From Pinus tabuliformis (taxonomy: Eukaryota; Streptophyta; Pinopsida; Pinales; Pinaceae), in assembly GCA_031772625.1 (NCBI GenBank), contig CM062816.1, forward strand, positions 828,178,556 to 828,242,555: DNA of 64,000 nt. The letters run 5' to 3'. Shown piece after piece: positions 46,594-57,490 of this stretch (position 1 is its first letter; each line of letters opens with the position of its first letter). Both the position numbers and the translations under genes were made by a program. The notes under the pieces were generated by a model, which saw only the letters and a program-made list of their open reading frames with translations, did no database searches and had not been told where the DNA came from.

Positions 46594-47309
46594 TGAGAAA
46601 TTCCTTGTAGATTCAAACTGCTAATTGTAATTTACTAAAACAATAGACTGAATTTACTCTACTCATCAACAGAAACAATGAAACGATGGCGAAATCAAGA
46701 AGCATATAAAAGAAAGAATTGAATCAACACATTACACAATCATTCCCTAGGGAAATCCACATCAAAAAACCCTTGTTATCTGTATATTGCATTAGTCAGA
46801 AAATATGAGAAGATTATAATACTTCTCTAGCCCGAGCAACTTCTGCACTATCTCTATCTGCCTCACAACTTCCTAGACAAGCCTAGGCCAATACTTAACC
46901 AATATATCGCTTGCCAAGTTCCCATCTTCACCTTTAGATGTTGTATATGATCATTAAGTAGGAGTGATGAAAAATGTTGAGAAATTCCTTGTAGATTCAA
47001 ACTGCTAATTGTAATTTACTAAAACAATAGACTTGAATTTACTCTACTCATCAACAGAAACAATGAAACGATGGCGAAATCAAGAAGCATATAAAAGAAA
47101 GAATTGAATCAACACATTACACAATCATTCCCTGGGGAAATCCACATCAAAAAACCCTTGTTATCTGTATATTGCATTAGTCAGAAAATATGAGAAGATT
47201 ATAATACTTTTCTCTAGCCCGAGCAACTTCTGCACTATCTCTATCTGCCTCACAACTTCCTAGACAAACCTAGGCTAATACTTAACCAATATATCGCTTG
47301 CCAAGTTCC
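46540..47309 (+). repeat. Tandem duplication of 384 bp spanning the Ty3-G/Copia-K junction
   Basis: The unit starting atcttcacctttagatg occurs at 46540 and 46924, both continuing through the Ty3-G end, the LTR start and on to gcttgccaagttcc. Because the unit contains the junction, it arose after the LTR inserted. The copies differ by only a handful of bases. Confidence 0.9.
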
Positions 47310-47404
47310 TATTCCTTGGGAATTAAACCTATTAATTAGGGAAGTTCTTTAATTGGAATCGCGCAATCCATCATAGGCTTTCCTCTGATTGCATGCATGA
47401 TCTG

Positions 47405-48543
47405 ATTAACCAAAATGTGAGGAATTACGTGTCAAGTGTTAAGTGTCTTTTATAGCAATTTATGAGGTTAATTAATTGTTTAAAACACATATACAAGAAG
47501 TAAATTGCAGAGGAGTAAAACACAACAACTCATAACACAAAGTTGATAAATGAGTTCACCCCTCCTAGGTTACATCTCCTTGGACTTGCTTAAATGGTTA
47601 GGCCCTCTTTGGATTAATAGTCGATTCTCTGATTACATGCACTTGTAGTGCTCCAATGGCTTTGCAACTTGCTCCATTGGATTCAGAAGACCCAAAAACC
47701 CCAAAATGACTATCCAAGCTTTGCAATTGAACTTTAGCGGATCTAGGCTTGACCTCCTCTCCTGGTTCATTACATCCAAATCATATAGGAATGATTCATT
47801 TAGAGACAAAATTGGTCGAACATTGAAGAAGTTATGGCCTCTTCAGTTTTACGTAAGAAAACTGCAAATCTAGAGAAACTCGAGTAACCTCGCCAAAAAT
47901 GGAGCAATGCCGGATTTGTGGGACCTGCCAAAACTATCGCCAAGTTAATCTGTGCTTTAATTAAGGATAAACATGGTTTAATTAGTGTTAAACTTCAATT
48001 AGTGCGGTTAGCAATTAGCGATGGCTTCTGCTTTGCAGTGTTGGTCACATGTGAAGGGCGCTGGCCCTCTCCTCCCCCAACCACCACGATTTATCACATG
48101 CATAACCACAGTATGTTAAGTAATGATGTCACGACGTAGTGGTAAGACATTGGGTTTGTGTGGGTGAGGTCGCAAGTTCGACTCCACTGACTTGCAAATA
48201 AAATTGTCATTGTGTGTCGATGCTAATAGGCCCTTGGGGAGGGACATGTGGTGGCCTTTAGATTTGCCACGTGTCTCCTTTAGATAGACCAATCATAAAG
48301 CGCCACTTGGCATGACTTCGCTAGTTTTTGACCAAACTTTTGACTTGCATAGTCATCTGCCATGTCATCAGTACACATTGCTAATTGCACAGTCATTGTA
48401 TTTTTTTTTGCAAGTGGACAAAAGTCTCTATCTTTCTCATACAAACTTCGTTTTGAGTGAAACGAGTTGTGTTGGGATGGCATCGCCGAGACGGACGTGG
48501 TCGTTTAGTTTTCGAGCGATTCTAAGCACTTGATTTTTGAGCA
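47405..48543 (-). repeat. 3' LTR of Element-F
   Basis: On the minus strand it opens TGCTCAAAAATC after the PPT. It includes a tRNA-like segment at 48137-48185 (A-box-like tagtggtaagac, B-box-like gcaagttcgactcc). Its other end is uncertain; the first ~85 bp of the right LTR remnant have no match here, so it appears truncated. Confidence 0.55.
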
Positions 48544-48560
48544 AAATTTCCTCCCAATCC

Positions 48561-50070
48561 AAATTCCAATCACTCATTCTCATTGACAAGGTTTTGGACC
48601 CGTAAAAACTGGCTATCTGATGAGCGCTGAATATTCTTCTCCTTTCCAAGTTCTATCAATTGATTCTACTTGGAAAAATATCCATGGAAACCACTTGGGT
48701 TCACTGACATGCCTTGCCTTGCAAATGGCTTGACACTTCAACCAATGTTCTCCTTTTGCCACTGACCCAATCCAAAACTTTCTGGTTGTTTTCCGATTAA
48801 ACACCTTGCTGTACCAAAGTGATCCCTCGGTGCTTGGAACGCTGACTGATGGCCTTCCCGCTGAGAATCATGTTCCTCTTTTGCAACACATGCATTTGAT
48901 TAAGCTTTTCTTTGGAAACCACTTTTCCAAGTTAAGTTCATTTGAGTGAACTACAACGAGTTCCAATATTAGTAATAAGAAATAAATAAATGACCATTCT
49001 TTTACCTCCATGGTTCCAAATTCCAAATCTAGAAGAATGCATTCGCCATTTCTTTCGCTTCTTGGCGTCAACACATCAAATGGTCTACAATGGCTGCAAT
49101 TTTTTGGTATTTTTGCCCACTTTCGCTTCTTGATTCCATCATCTTCTAGTATTAACATGTTGCTCATGTCATGATTTGAGAATGAAGGCTAATCACTAGC
49201 CTTTTTCTCAAGCATGGACTTTCCAAAATCCCGTGACATCTTGTCACAAGAAACACCATTAACTTTGAAAAACACTCGTGCAAGAATATAATTTGATGAC
49301 CTCTTCCTTTTGCTTCCTCAAAGCAACAAATGTCACATCATGTGAACATCGCCATGTACTCTTACATCTTGGTGTATAAACCATCGATTAAACACAAGTC
49401 GACAAAACATGCTTCTTCAAACAACTCACTTTCAAGTCAAGCAAAAACATTTACAACAACTTGACGATTTACAACAAGAATTCCACATTTTCTTGAAACA
49501 ATTCATCACATCTCCCTTTCATCTTTGGAGACAAAATCAACTCTTCCAAGTTGATATATCATATATGTAACAATCAATTGAACACACAAGCCGACACTCA
49601 TGCATGTGCAAATGATGAACATTCTCAAGTTGACAACACATTAACAAAGCAATCAACCAACACAAGTCAATCACTCATGCATGTTCAAGCACAATGAAAC
49701 TATTAAAAATTCCACTGTTCACACACACAAACTCTCATGCATGTATATCAATTCTCAACTCTCTCACAAGTACAATCACAAGTACAAGAATCCCATTGGT
49801 ATGTACGAGTACTTAAAGAGTTGAAATGACCAAATTTGCTGCAATAAAGTGAGTCAACATACTCCACTTTTGAACACCTTCCTGGCGTAAACAAGCAAGT
49901 TCAAGAATGCAACATGAATGCAAATTTGTAGTTGCAAATTGCCATATTAGCTGCGTCTAAGTGAGTCAACATAACTCTACTTTTCCAACATGTTGTTTCA
50001 TGCAATATGCATCATACTTTCAGGAAAAAAGAAATGCATCCAAATAATAAGGAAATGCATCAATAAGGCA
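48561..50070 (-). other. Element-F 3' interior without coding domain
   Basis: About 1.5 kb between the knuckle region and the PPT. A 99-codon frame (49167-48868) has no recognisable motif. From 49330 to 50040 the sequence is low-complexity, with caac, aagtc and catgca words. Confidence 0.5.
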
Positions 50071-50099
50071 AGATTTGCATCAATTATCAAAAGAAATGC

Positions 50100-50716
50100 A
50101 AGGCCTTAATTGGTTAAGAAATCTAACCATCTCTTTCCAAACCATTTCAATGGCGCTTCTTTCAATTGCGCTTCATCATGTGCATCATCGTGACCCACAT
50201 CAATTATGGAATTCTCTTTTCCATTCTTGCCAAAATCTCTCTCCACCTTCTTCAAATGTCGCGGATGACTTGTTGGATGCAAAGTCCAACACTTGTGTAC
50301 AAGATGACCCTGCTTGTGGAATGAGTGCAAAATAATTGCATCTTATTTTCAACATGGTTTCCATTATCCAATGGACCTTTGGATTTCTGTCTCTTTTGTT
50401 TTGAAAGTTTTTTGTGTATGGCTATCTTCTTCCAACACCTGGAAATAGTATGGTTATTAAAACCACAAAAAGAACATGTAAATTTTCTCCAAATCTTATG
50501 TGAAGATTTACCATGTTTATCATAATCGAAAGAAACTTGATTAAAGGCAAATTTATACCTTTCACATTCACCTTTGTCTCCTTCTTGAAGAGGTGAATTT
50601 GATGATGTAGTGGCTCTCTTTGGAATACCAACAATGGTTTCAATGACCTTAGTGATTTCAAAATCCTTTTGTTTTCCATTTCCACTAGCTGTATGCTTAT
50701 GAGCATCTTCTTGCAA
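50100..50716 (-). pseudogene. Element-F double CCHC-knuckle region
   Basis: The minus-strand frame 50716-50252 contains TCSFCGFNNHTISRCWKKIA (CX2CX4HX4C, about 50473-50432), followed by a lysine-rich stretch. After a frameshift near 50330, HKQGHLVHKCWTLHPTSHP gives a second knuckle whose first cysteines are in the preceding frame. The second knuckle ends like the Ty3-D one (HCWKLHPKL there, KCWTLHPTS here). Such knuckles bind RNA in gag proteins. Confidence 0.7.
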
Positions 50717-50734
50717 AGTGGGTATACAACTTTT

Positions 50735-51061
50735 TCATTCCTCATGAACACAAAATTTACAAGCTTGAGGTAATGAAAATGTAATGAAAGTCCTTCTTGG
50801 AACACTTTCATGTGCCTCCTTGGCTTTGGAGCATTCTCCATCATGTTGTCCATAACCAAGACCCAAATACCTAAGCCTTTCCTCAACAACAATTAGCTCA
50901 ACTATGCCTTGTGCATGTTTGCTTAACCCTTTACCTTCATAACCCATCTTCATCAATAATTTGGACCTTATTCCTCTAGTGTGCCTTTGAAAAGCACCAA
51001 AACATTCATTTTGAGAGGAAATTGAAGATAAACTTGAATTGCATACTTCATTTTCATGCAC
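50735..51061 (-). pseudogene. Element-F G-patch domain
   Basis: The frame reads FGAFQRHTRGIRSKLLMKMG (50996-50937), YEGKGLSKHAQGIVE and RLRYLGLGYG, then ECSKA. Compared with Ty3-D it shares the F-x-A-F...H-T-x-G-I-x-S-K-L-L-x-K-M-G-Y-x-G-K-G-L core and the Q-G-I-V tail, so the two are homologous modules. The second half of the glycine pattern is degraded (GLG to GLS). The order here is coiled coil, G-patch, knuckles, whereas Ty3-D has gag, knuckle, coiled coil, G-patch. Confidence 0.75.
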
Positions 51062-51312
51062 ATACTTGGGTTAGGGTTTCCTTGGCATCATGGAGTTGAA
51101 TCTCCATCTCATGCATCTTTTCAAGAAGATCTTGCTTCTCCTCCTTCATGGCCATCAACTCCTCTTAAAGTATAATGTTCTCCTTCCTATCTTCATTCAT
51201 ATATTGCACCATATATCTCACGATGATAAGCTTTTGCAACATCTCAAAATCAAAGAGTCTTGTTAAGGAAGATGGATTAGAAACATCACTTGTTGACGCT
51301 GCCATCACACTT
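51062..51312 (-). pseudogene. Element-F N-terminal coiled coil
   Basis: From ATG near 51305 the minus strand reads MAASTSDVSNPSSLTRLFDF, then MLQKLIIVRYMVQYMNEDRK, one TAA near 51167, and a helical stretch EELMAMKEEKQDLLEKMHEM and EIQLHDAKETLTQ. A frameshift joins it to the G-patch frame. This looks like the true start of the element's protein, with no Ty3 gag core upstream. Confidence 0.55.
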
Positions 51313-51701
51313 GTAATGCATCAAAAAGCTTCACAAAGCTTCAAAAAGTTTCTCAACAAAGAAGCATCTCAGACCATCTCTTTTCTTTAGCTTACACACA
51401 TAAACTTGCACACAGTTAAATTTTCATTGCACAAATACAAAACCAATCGCTAATTTTCTAGCTAACCTTGGCAAACCATTTCAGGGTTAAAATGAGCTAA
51501 CATTGCTCTGATACTAAATTGATTTGTATGTTGGAAAAACTTGTTAATGCTATGCAATCTCCCTCATCAATATTAAAAAAAATGTGTTTAGGATTGTCTC
51601 AAATTAACCAAAATGTGAAAAATTATGTGTGAAGTGTTAAGTGTCTTTTATGAGCAATTTATGAAGTTAAATCGCTGTCTCTTTTGTTTTGATTACAGAA
51701 G

Positions 51702-52997
51702 TCAAAATTTTACATCAGATCGAAACAGAAAGAACCAGGCACCTGAGGTGTCAACCTGGAACAGCTGAGACTGCAAGGTCCAAAGGACTAGACCATTCAA
51801 AAGAGCTAGCCCACGCAGGGGCCCCAACCAAAAATCCAAATGATCCCGCGCAGGGGAGACAGACATAACCCAGACCATCAACAAAGGTTCTTGAACACAT
51901 ACAAAATGCATACATGACGAAACTAAGCTAACACAGACAACAATAGAAACCAAAAGACCAGACAGAAGAGCCATGTAGACCTTGAGCGAGGGCGTCTCTA
52001 TTCTTCCAGTTGCTCCTCCACTACCCGGCACCATCCGTAAGCCTCCCTCTCCGCAGCAGTGGGGGCAGTGTCCATATGGATGTCTTCTGTTTCGCTGGTC
52101 CTCACCTTTTTTCGAGACATTCTCCAGGTATGTAGCAGTATCCTTTGTTTCTTTCTCCAGGTCTGTAGCAGGATCCTTTGTTTCTTTCTCCGGGCTATCA
52201 ATTTTCACCTGCCCACGATTGTCCAGAGAGTCATTGTCTTCCTGGGAAGTTTCAATGAACAGAACCGATACATGCGCACTGATCTGGGGGCTGTTCATAG
52301 AACTGTTGAAGTTAAAAATAGCAGAGCCAAAGGTGGGCAAGGAAGTTGAGTTCGAAGCACCAGCATCCATGAACTGACTAGATTGAAGGGGGTTAGCTCC
52401 AGTAGAGCGAATGCCATGGCAATGACAGCAGTGGGCAGAAGTATCAACAACGGGAGTGCGTGAAGTTCCTCCCCTGGAGGTGCCTCGACGGCTGAGCATG
52501 CGCTGTCGAGGCCTTACCATCCTTGCAGGGACCGAAGGGATGAGACCCAGCTCTCGAGTGTGATACAACTCCTTCCTGTGAGGAATGCGAACAGACAGCG
52601 GAATAACCCAGACAGACAGCGTAATGACCCAGACGGAGAGGCAGTTGCATGGAGCTGCGCAGAGCATCTGAGGTTGCATAGACCTGCCTGAAGGAAAAAC
52701 CAGAAACATACCCTGACCCAACGCAGTGACATGGTTTTTAATCGCAGCGACCTCACCTTGGAACGCGTCCGCCATAACTGCAACCTCCAAGCGAGCCGAA
52801 TAGCCGTGCAGGGCATTAACTCTGCTCTGTTGAATGACCTTATACCTGCTTCCACTCACGCATATACAGGCTTGAGCCCAAGCGTCTGCCACGTGATGGC
52901 ACATGGCTGACATGTGGGCAGCGTTAAACTCCCGTCCCATCCTCACTATCACCCACATCCGGGGATCAACTGTGTAATTTTCATATCTGACATGCAT
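51702..52997 (-). CDS. Orphan 431-codon ORF of unknown function
   Basis: An uninterrupted frame in a region where neighbouring coding sequences are riddled with stops. The first 11-13 codons are Copia-K LTR sequence, so a start at the internal Met 52958 (MWVIVRMGREF, 418 aa) is more natural. Visible features: His/Cys clusters (HCCHCHG and HPYGHCPHCCGEGG), an Arg/Ser/Pro-rich middle, a two-fold repeat of EKETKD-x-AT-x-LE, and a hydrophobic segment of about 21 residues (ALLSGLLVSIVVCVSLVSSC) near residue 345 that could span a membrane. It is more GC-rich than its surroundings. I recognise no family. It may be a captured host fragment, part of an unknown element, or a chance frame. Confidence 0.45.
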   Translation of the reverse strand: MHVRYENYTVDPRMWVIVRMGREFNAAHMSAMCHHVADAWAQACICVSGSRYKVIQQSRVNALHGYSARLEVAVMADAFQGEVAAIKNHVTALGQGMFLVFPSGRSMQPQMLCAAPCNCLSVWVITLSVWVIPLSVRIPHRKELYHTRELGLIPSVPARMVRPRQRMLSRRGTSRGGTSRTPVVDTSAHCCHCHGIRSTGANPLQSSQFMDAGASNSTSLPTFGSAIFNFNSSMNSPQISAHVSVLFIETSQEDNDSLDNRGQVKIDSPEKETKDPATDLEKETKDTATYLENVSKKGEDQRNRRHPYGHCPHCCGEGGLRMVPGSGGATGRIETPSLKVYMALLSGLLVSIVVCVSLVSSCMHFVCVQEPLLMVWVMSVSPARDHLDFWLGPLRGLALLNGLVLWTLQSQLFQVDTSGAWFFLFRSDVKF

Positions 52998-53275
52998 GAG
53001 TTATTTATGAGTGAATCATTAGTTACTTGGTTAAACACATGAAGCAACACCCCACTGTGTGACCTCCTATTAGTTCCTCCATCAATTGGAGGACCACCTA
53101 TACAATTCGGATGATTATATATTTAATAGTACATTGTCCCTGAACTCCAATATCAATTGCGTAATTCTTAGATTTGACATGCATGAGTTATTTATGAGTG
53201 AATCATTAGTTAGCTGGTTGAACACATGAAACAACACTCCACCATGTGACCTCCTATTAGTTCCTCCATCAATTG
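52965..53275 (-). repeat. Local duplication (~125 bp, period 187) in the Copia-K LTR
   Basis: A block from atcaa(c/t)tg(t/c)gtaatt to ttcctccatcaattgg occurs at about 52965-53089 and 53152-53275. It includes gacatgcatgagttatttat, which is also in the Copia-B LTRs. Confidence 0.8.
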
Positions 53276-53567
53276 GAACTAGTTTAACTGACTTTAACTC
53301 AGTTAAATTGAATTAATTAATTACAACTCAAAATAAACTCAACTAGGGCTCCTATAAAGTAGGAGACACTCTACATGACTCAAGTTAGACCCTCAACTCG
53401 AATTAATCGAGACACACCCTAAACTCAAACTAACTGAGCCAACTAAGTCAAATTAGCTTAGTTAACTAAGGCAAGTTGTCATGTGATGTGGAATTACAAT
53501 TTTATTCCTAATTTAATTCAAGGAAAAAATTAAATTAGGATTTTCTTGTTTCATTTTCAATAGATGC

Positions 53568-54060
53568 CATATAATAAGTATTGAAGGTTGATAAGATTAG
53601 GCAAATCCATTTGCAAGTACAATAGACATTGAAGAAGTCAAAGGAAAAGTACAAGACCTAGCATAATCAATTCAAAAATGAAAAGACATTCAAGATAGGA
53701 GATTGAGTTTGGTTATACTTGAACAAAGAAAGGCTAAAGGGTCCTCATAAAAATAACAATGCTCATTGACATGGTATTTCTGGAGTCACGCAATAAGTAG
53801 GTGATAATTCGTAGAAACATAGTCTACCTCCATATATGCATATTTACTTAGTAGCGAATGTGGAAATTTTATACTATGAGATTTCCATGTTAGACAAGAA
53901 AAATGGTGTGCAAGTATTACCTTCATAGAGAACATAACAACAAAACTCAAGCATATTTAACAAAGGATACAAATTTTTAGAAGTCTAGAATGATTAGGAA
54001 AGCTCGAATGACACTCTAGGGGTAGAGGACAAATTTCTTCACCTCCTTTAATGAAATATT
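53568..54060 (+). pseudogene. Ty3-G relic, integrase C-terminus
   Basis: Continuing the frame from 46593: KVDKIRQIHLQVQ, then TLKKSKEKYK, FKIGD and VWLYLNKERLKGPHKN. This parallels Ty3-C (RIQHIR, ILEKSNAKYKQ, FQVGDKVWLHLQKERLTGAYR). Stops interrupt it. It ends near 54060, after which LINE-J sequence begins. Confidence 0.7.
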
Positions 54061-54079
54061 TTTTGGACCGGAAGCATCC

Positions 54080-56010
54080 CAAATTAGGAAGCATGATTCA
54101 AAATGGATCACTATACGTGTCATCTATTTTGGTAATTTGAGTGGAAATTTTGGAGCTATTAACTTGTAGGGCCCATTTTAGTGGCAGGTCCTCTTGACAT
54201 CTTACAATAATTTTAATATTGGTCAGATGGAAAAACAAAGTATTTGTGTATTTGGAAGTTCATCCTTCACTTCTTTAGTTTCACCAACCCTGATATTAAA
54301 AAGATGGCTTGCAACAACATGGTTGTTTCCTAAATTAAAAAAAAAAACATATTAAGACCTGGTAATGAAATAATTGATTTACTATATGGGGGTGGTAATT
54401 CACTTCACGGTTGCTTTGACGATCTTTTGTTTTAATGTCTCAAATTTGACCTAACAAGTTTCACTCCATTTAAAATTTTGTTAAGACCTTGATGGAATTT
54501 TTGGAAAGTAAAAGGTTTCCTCTAATGATCAAAGTGAAAATAAACTTATTTTTAATGAAAGTTCAAAATATTTCTAATGAAAGATGAAATCCACTAGATA
54601 ACAGTAATGTAGAAACAAATATTTTGGTTTGAGTAAAAACCAAACTTTTAATTGTGATGAAAAGTTGAAAAAGTGCTAGAGGCAACATGAGCAAGAGGGT
54701 GATATATTGTCCCAAAGAATATGAAGAGATTAAATATGCACAGGGATTAGGCACAACCACTAATAATAAGGTTGAATTCCTAGCATTGTGGAAAGGATTG
54801 GACATTGCCAAGAAATAAGGCATCAGAAAGCTCAAAATCCTCAGGGATTACATGATAGTCATTAGAACGATTTCAAAGTCTGAAACGTCAAATTATCCTA
54901 CACCCCTTGTGGTGAAAATAATAATTCTCCAGCTAAAAAAATATGAAGAAATCTCCCTCTTTCATGTTCCGAGACACTTAAAAGGAGAGGCTGATGGTAT
55001 GGCTAATCGAGGAGTAGTAATGGGAGTTGGAGCCCTTGAATTAAATGGAATTGACAAGAGTCTCTTACCTATGCCATAATCAAATGAATTTAAGCTTTGG
55101 TTTAATGAGCCATAAAAAATGGTGACAACGGGAAATCCCGATATCGCGAATTAAATCCCCACATGCAGGACAAATTGGAAATGTTGTTTAATAAGAGCCC
55201 ACTTGGAGGATTAAACATTGTACATGGTATCTCTAGTAGATCAACTCTATTTCCTAAGCGTGAAGTGGTCAAGACGATGGACGTCAATTATCTCTAGAGT
55301 TGTGGGTTCCCAACAGGTTTTACGAATGGAATAAATCTGTTAGCAATCCTCCCCTCACGCCTCCATAAATTTTCCACTGGTAATGTTAGTTTGGTATCTC
55401 GGGAAGGACGAGCCTGTAAATGATATGAAGATCAATGAAGATCTTGTTTTAATGGTGGAAGAGGAGAGTAATGGTGGGAGTCTATATGAAGAAGGGTTAT
55501 TTAAGCTGGCTTCGTTGGACCCTTGGGCATTTATTTTCCATTTTCCTTGGTGTTATTCTCGCATTTGTGTGCCACTGAATCACCTGGAAATGGCACCAGA
55601 AGGTGACCAGCCTTCAGAGATTGAGATGGCGTGATGGAAAAAGGTAGTGGAGTTGCATGAACTTTTGTCTGGAGAATTAGGTTCCGGCCTCAAAGAGCAG
55701 CAAGAGTTATTTGGTGGGGACATAACTGGTGCAAGGATGAGCAATGGTAAATAGGTCTCTAGTGTAGATAATGAGGAACTTGGGCCTTCCAAGGCTGCTT
55801 AATCTTCATCTAATATATGTATTGCAAATATATTTTGTTGTTGGGTAAATTTTGTAGGATATATGGAAAGTTTCAATGTAGAATTCTAGTCCAAAGGGTC
55901 TGTAGAGGCAAAAAGACTCCTCTATGGTTATATTGGAATATGATGCACATGGTTTTGGCCACGTAATCTAGGCTTTATAATAAAAAAGTAACCATTTCGT
56001 TAAAAAAGAG
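54080..56010 (+). mobile_element. LINE-J: 5'-truncated LINE with RNase H relic
   Basis: An RNase H domain is readable at about 54700-55077: YCPKEYEEIKYAQGLGTTTN, KVEFLALWKGLD (Glu), LKILRDYMIVIRTI (Asp), FHVPRHLKGEADGMANRGVV (Asp). There is one TAA at about 54817, and no clear first Asp. Further weak coding-like sequence runs to about 55800. The end is a LINE-like 3'UTR (ggctttataataaaaaagtaaccatt) with a short A-run near 56000. RT is not present, so the copy is 5'-truncated. Confidence 0.6.
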
Positions 56011-56392
56011 AGTTGAAAATGTGTTGTGACTGAAATTGGTAAACTATCTTTCATATCATTGCAAGAGTGTTGATTATTTTAAATTAAATTAAAATATACT
56101 TTTCTTTTAATGGATATCAAGAAATTCGAAAAAAGTTCATTTTTCTCTCAATAAATTATTTTTCCCCAAGGAAAAATCATAATTTTCATTAATAAGTTGA
56201 AAATTACATATTGTAGATGCTTTAAGAAGCATATGCAGTGAAGTGTGGAGGTCCACCTTCAGATGTTCTTGTACAAAAAAATCCCGTAGGGAAGTCTGGT
56301 AATAATTACATAATTACAAGTCAGATATAGATATGTACATAAAAAGCTGCACTGGAAGCAAAAGTTTGTTTGTAGCTCAAAAAACCATGAAA

Positions 56393-56866
56393 TCAGGGCT
56401 TGTCTGCCCCCTGAATCCTCTGATCAATGTATGGGCGATGGAAGTACTGATAGAAGTCTGGTCCCCTCTGCTCTTGGATCAGCCATAGACCCCTAGGCTG
56501 GATCGAGGCCTCCTTGGATAATCGATCAGAAACCTGATTGCGTTCCCTGTAGATGTGATGACAATAGATGGAATCAAAATGTGATTTCAAAAGTAAAACA
56601 TCAGCCAAAATATTCCTGAGTGTGTGCACATGACAGATAGATATGTTGTTGAACCAGTTAATGATGATCTTAGAGTCACCAAAAATTTGTATATGCCTAC
56701 ACTCCTTCTCTAATGCAAAGTATAAAAGATGTCTGAGGGTGATCATCTCTGCAAAATTGTTTGTTCCGATGCCCAAACCCATCTGAATTTTGAAAAAATG
56801 ATTATCAGATAGATGTAAGAGGACACCTCCACCACAACCATTCTCTTGGGCAGATCCATCAAAATA
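56393..56866 (-). pseudogene. LINE-H RNase H domain
   Basis: A continuous frame from about 56866: LPWAYFDGSAQENGCGGG (first Asp), GLGIGTNNFAEMITLRHLLY (Glu), IQIFGDSKIIINWF (Asp), HIYRERNQVSDRLSKEA (Asp). All four metal-binding acids are present, so this domain is intact although the rest of ORF2 is not. TGA follows at 56393. Confidence 0.85.
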
Positions 56867-57088
56867 AGCCCATGGGAGACTCCTGTCAATGACTTCAGGG
56901 ATAATAGTTCTTTGAGATGTAGGTTGGTCATCTTCTGGGATACTGATGTATAAAGATATAATATGAGCAAATTCCTGTCACCAAAGAGGTTCAATACCCT
57001 TACAAATAGATTGGTTCATAAGCAGCCAAATAGACCAGCAAAACATAAGAGGGAGGTTCCTAATTTTAGAAGGTTGAGCAGTTGTCCA

Positions 57089-57283
57089 CTACGAAGGCCA
57101 GGCCTCAAGGATGATGTCCCCCTGCCATCTTAAGGTAATAGAGAGAGATTCGAGAACATGAGTCCAGAAAGGTATAATGGAGGGACAATGAAGTAAAATA
57201 TGATCAATTATCTTAGATTCGTGTCGGCAAAGGACACACCAGGTAGGTCCATGGAAAGAACACCTCTTTAAGTTTTCTCCCAT
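57089..57283 (-). pseudogene. LINE-H zf-RVT zinc finger
   Basis: CSFHGPTWCVLCRHESKIID is followed by HILLHCPSIIPFW, the CX2C...H...C pattern found between RT and RNase H in plant LINE ORF2. Confidence 0.8.
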
Positions 57284-57490
57284 AGGGGCTTTATATTAGA
57301 GGACAATCCACATGAAAAGTATAGTACACAACGGGGCCTTTAGCTTCCACAAGACACTCCATCACCGGTCAGTAGCAGGGGGCTTATGCGCGACATAAAT
57401 GATATTATACCCATCCTTTGGATTATATTTTCCATGCTTGGCATGAATCCATATGAGTTCATCCTCCCCATCAGTAATCCTCACATGAGA

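Larger units (their letters stand above)
47405..51672 (-). mobile_element. Element-F: second non-autonomous G-patch LTR element
   Basis: The left LTR runs from about 47405 to 48543; the right LTR is a remnant (51520-about 51672). Both share attaaccaaaatgtga through gtgttaagtgtcttttat (near 47408 and 51607). The interior has, on the minus strand, a PBS-like TAGTATCAGAGC near 51503-51514, then a coding region for coiled coil, G-patch and two CCHC knuckles, then 1.5 kb noncoding and a PPT (GGATTGGGAGGAA, 48548-48560). No gag core, RT or integrase is seen. The LTR layout resembles Ty3-D (a gttacatctc...attaatag..gattacatgca block), suggesting a related family. Confidence 0.65.
46594..53562 (-). 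mobile_element. Copia-K: copia-type LTR of the Copia-B family, split by later insertions
   Basis: The left part (46594-47404) starts TGAGAAATTCCTTGTAGAT, aligning with the Copia-B LTR start TGTATAAATTCCC...TGTAGAT. The right part (52965-53562) shares gacatgcatgagttatttat, ttgactttaactcagttaa and the end ttgtttcattttcaa with it. No copia interior was found, so this looks like one solo LTR. It is flanked by AACGC and GATGC (two mismatches, possible target duplication). Removing it restores the Ty3-G reading frame. Element-F and an orphan ORF are inserted within it. Confidence 0.65.

Noticed and set aside
51982..52377. 131-codon plus-strand ORF opposite the orphan ORF
   Set aside because: Likely an antisense shadow of the longer minus-strand frame; no motif. 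I cannot fully exclude that the plus strand is the real one.
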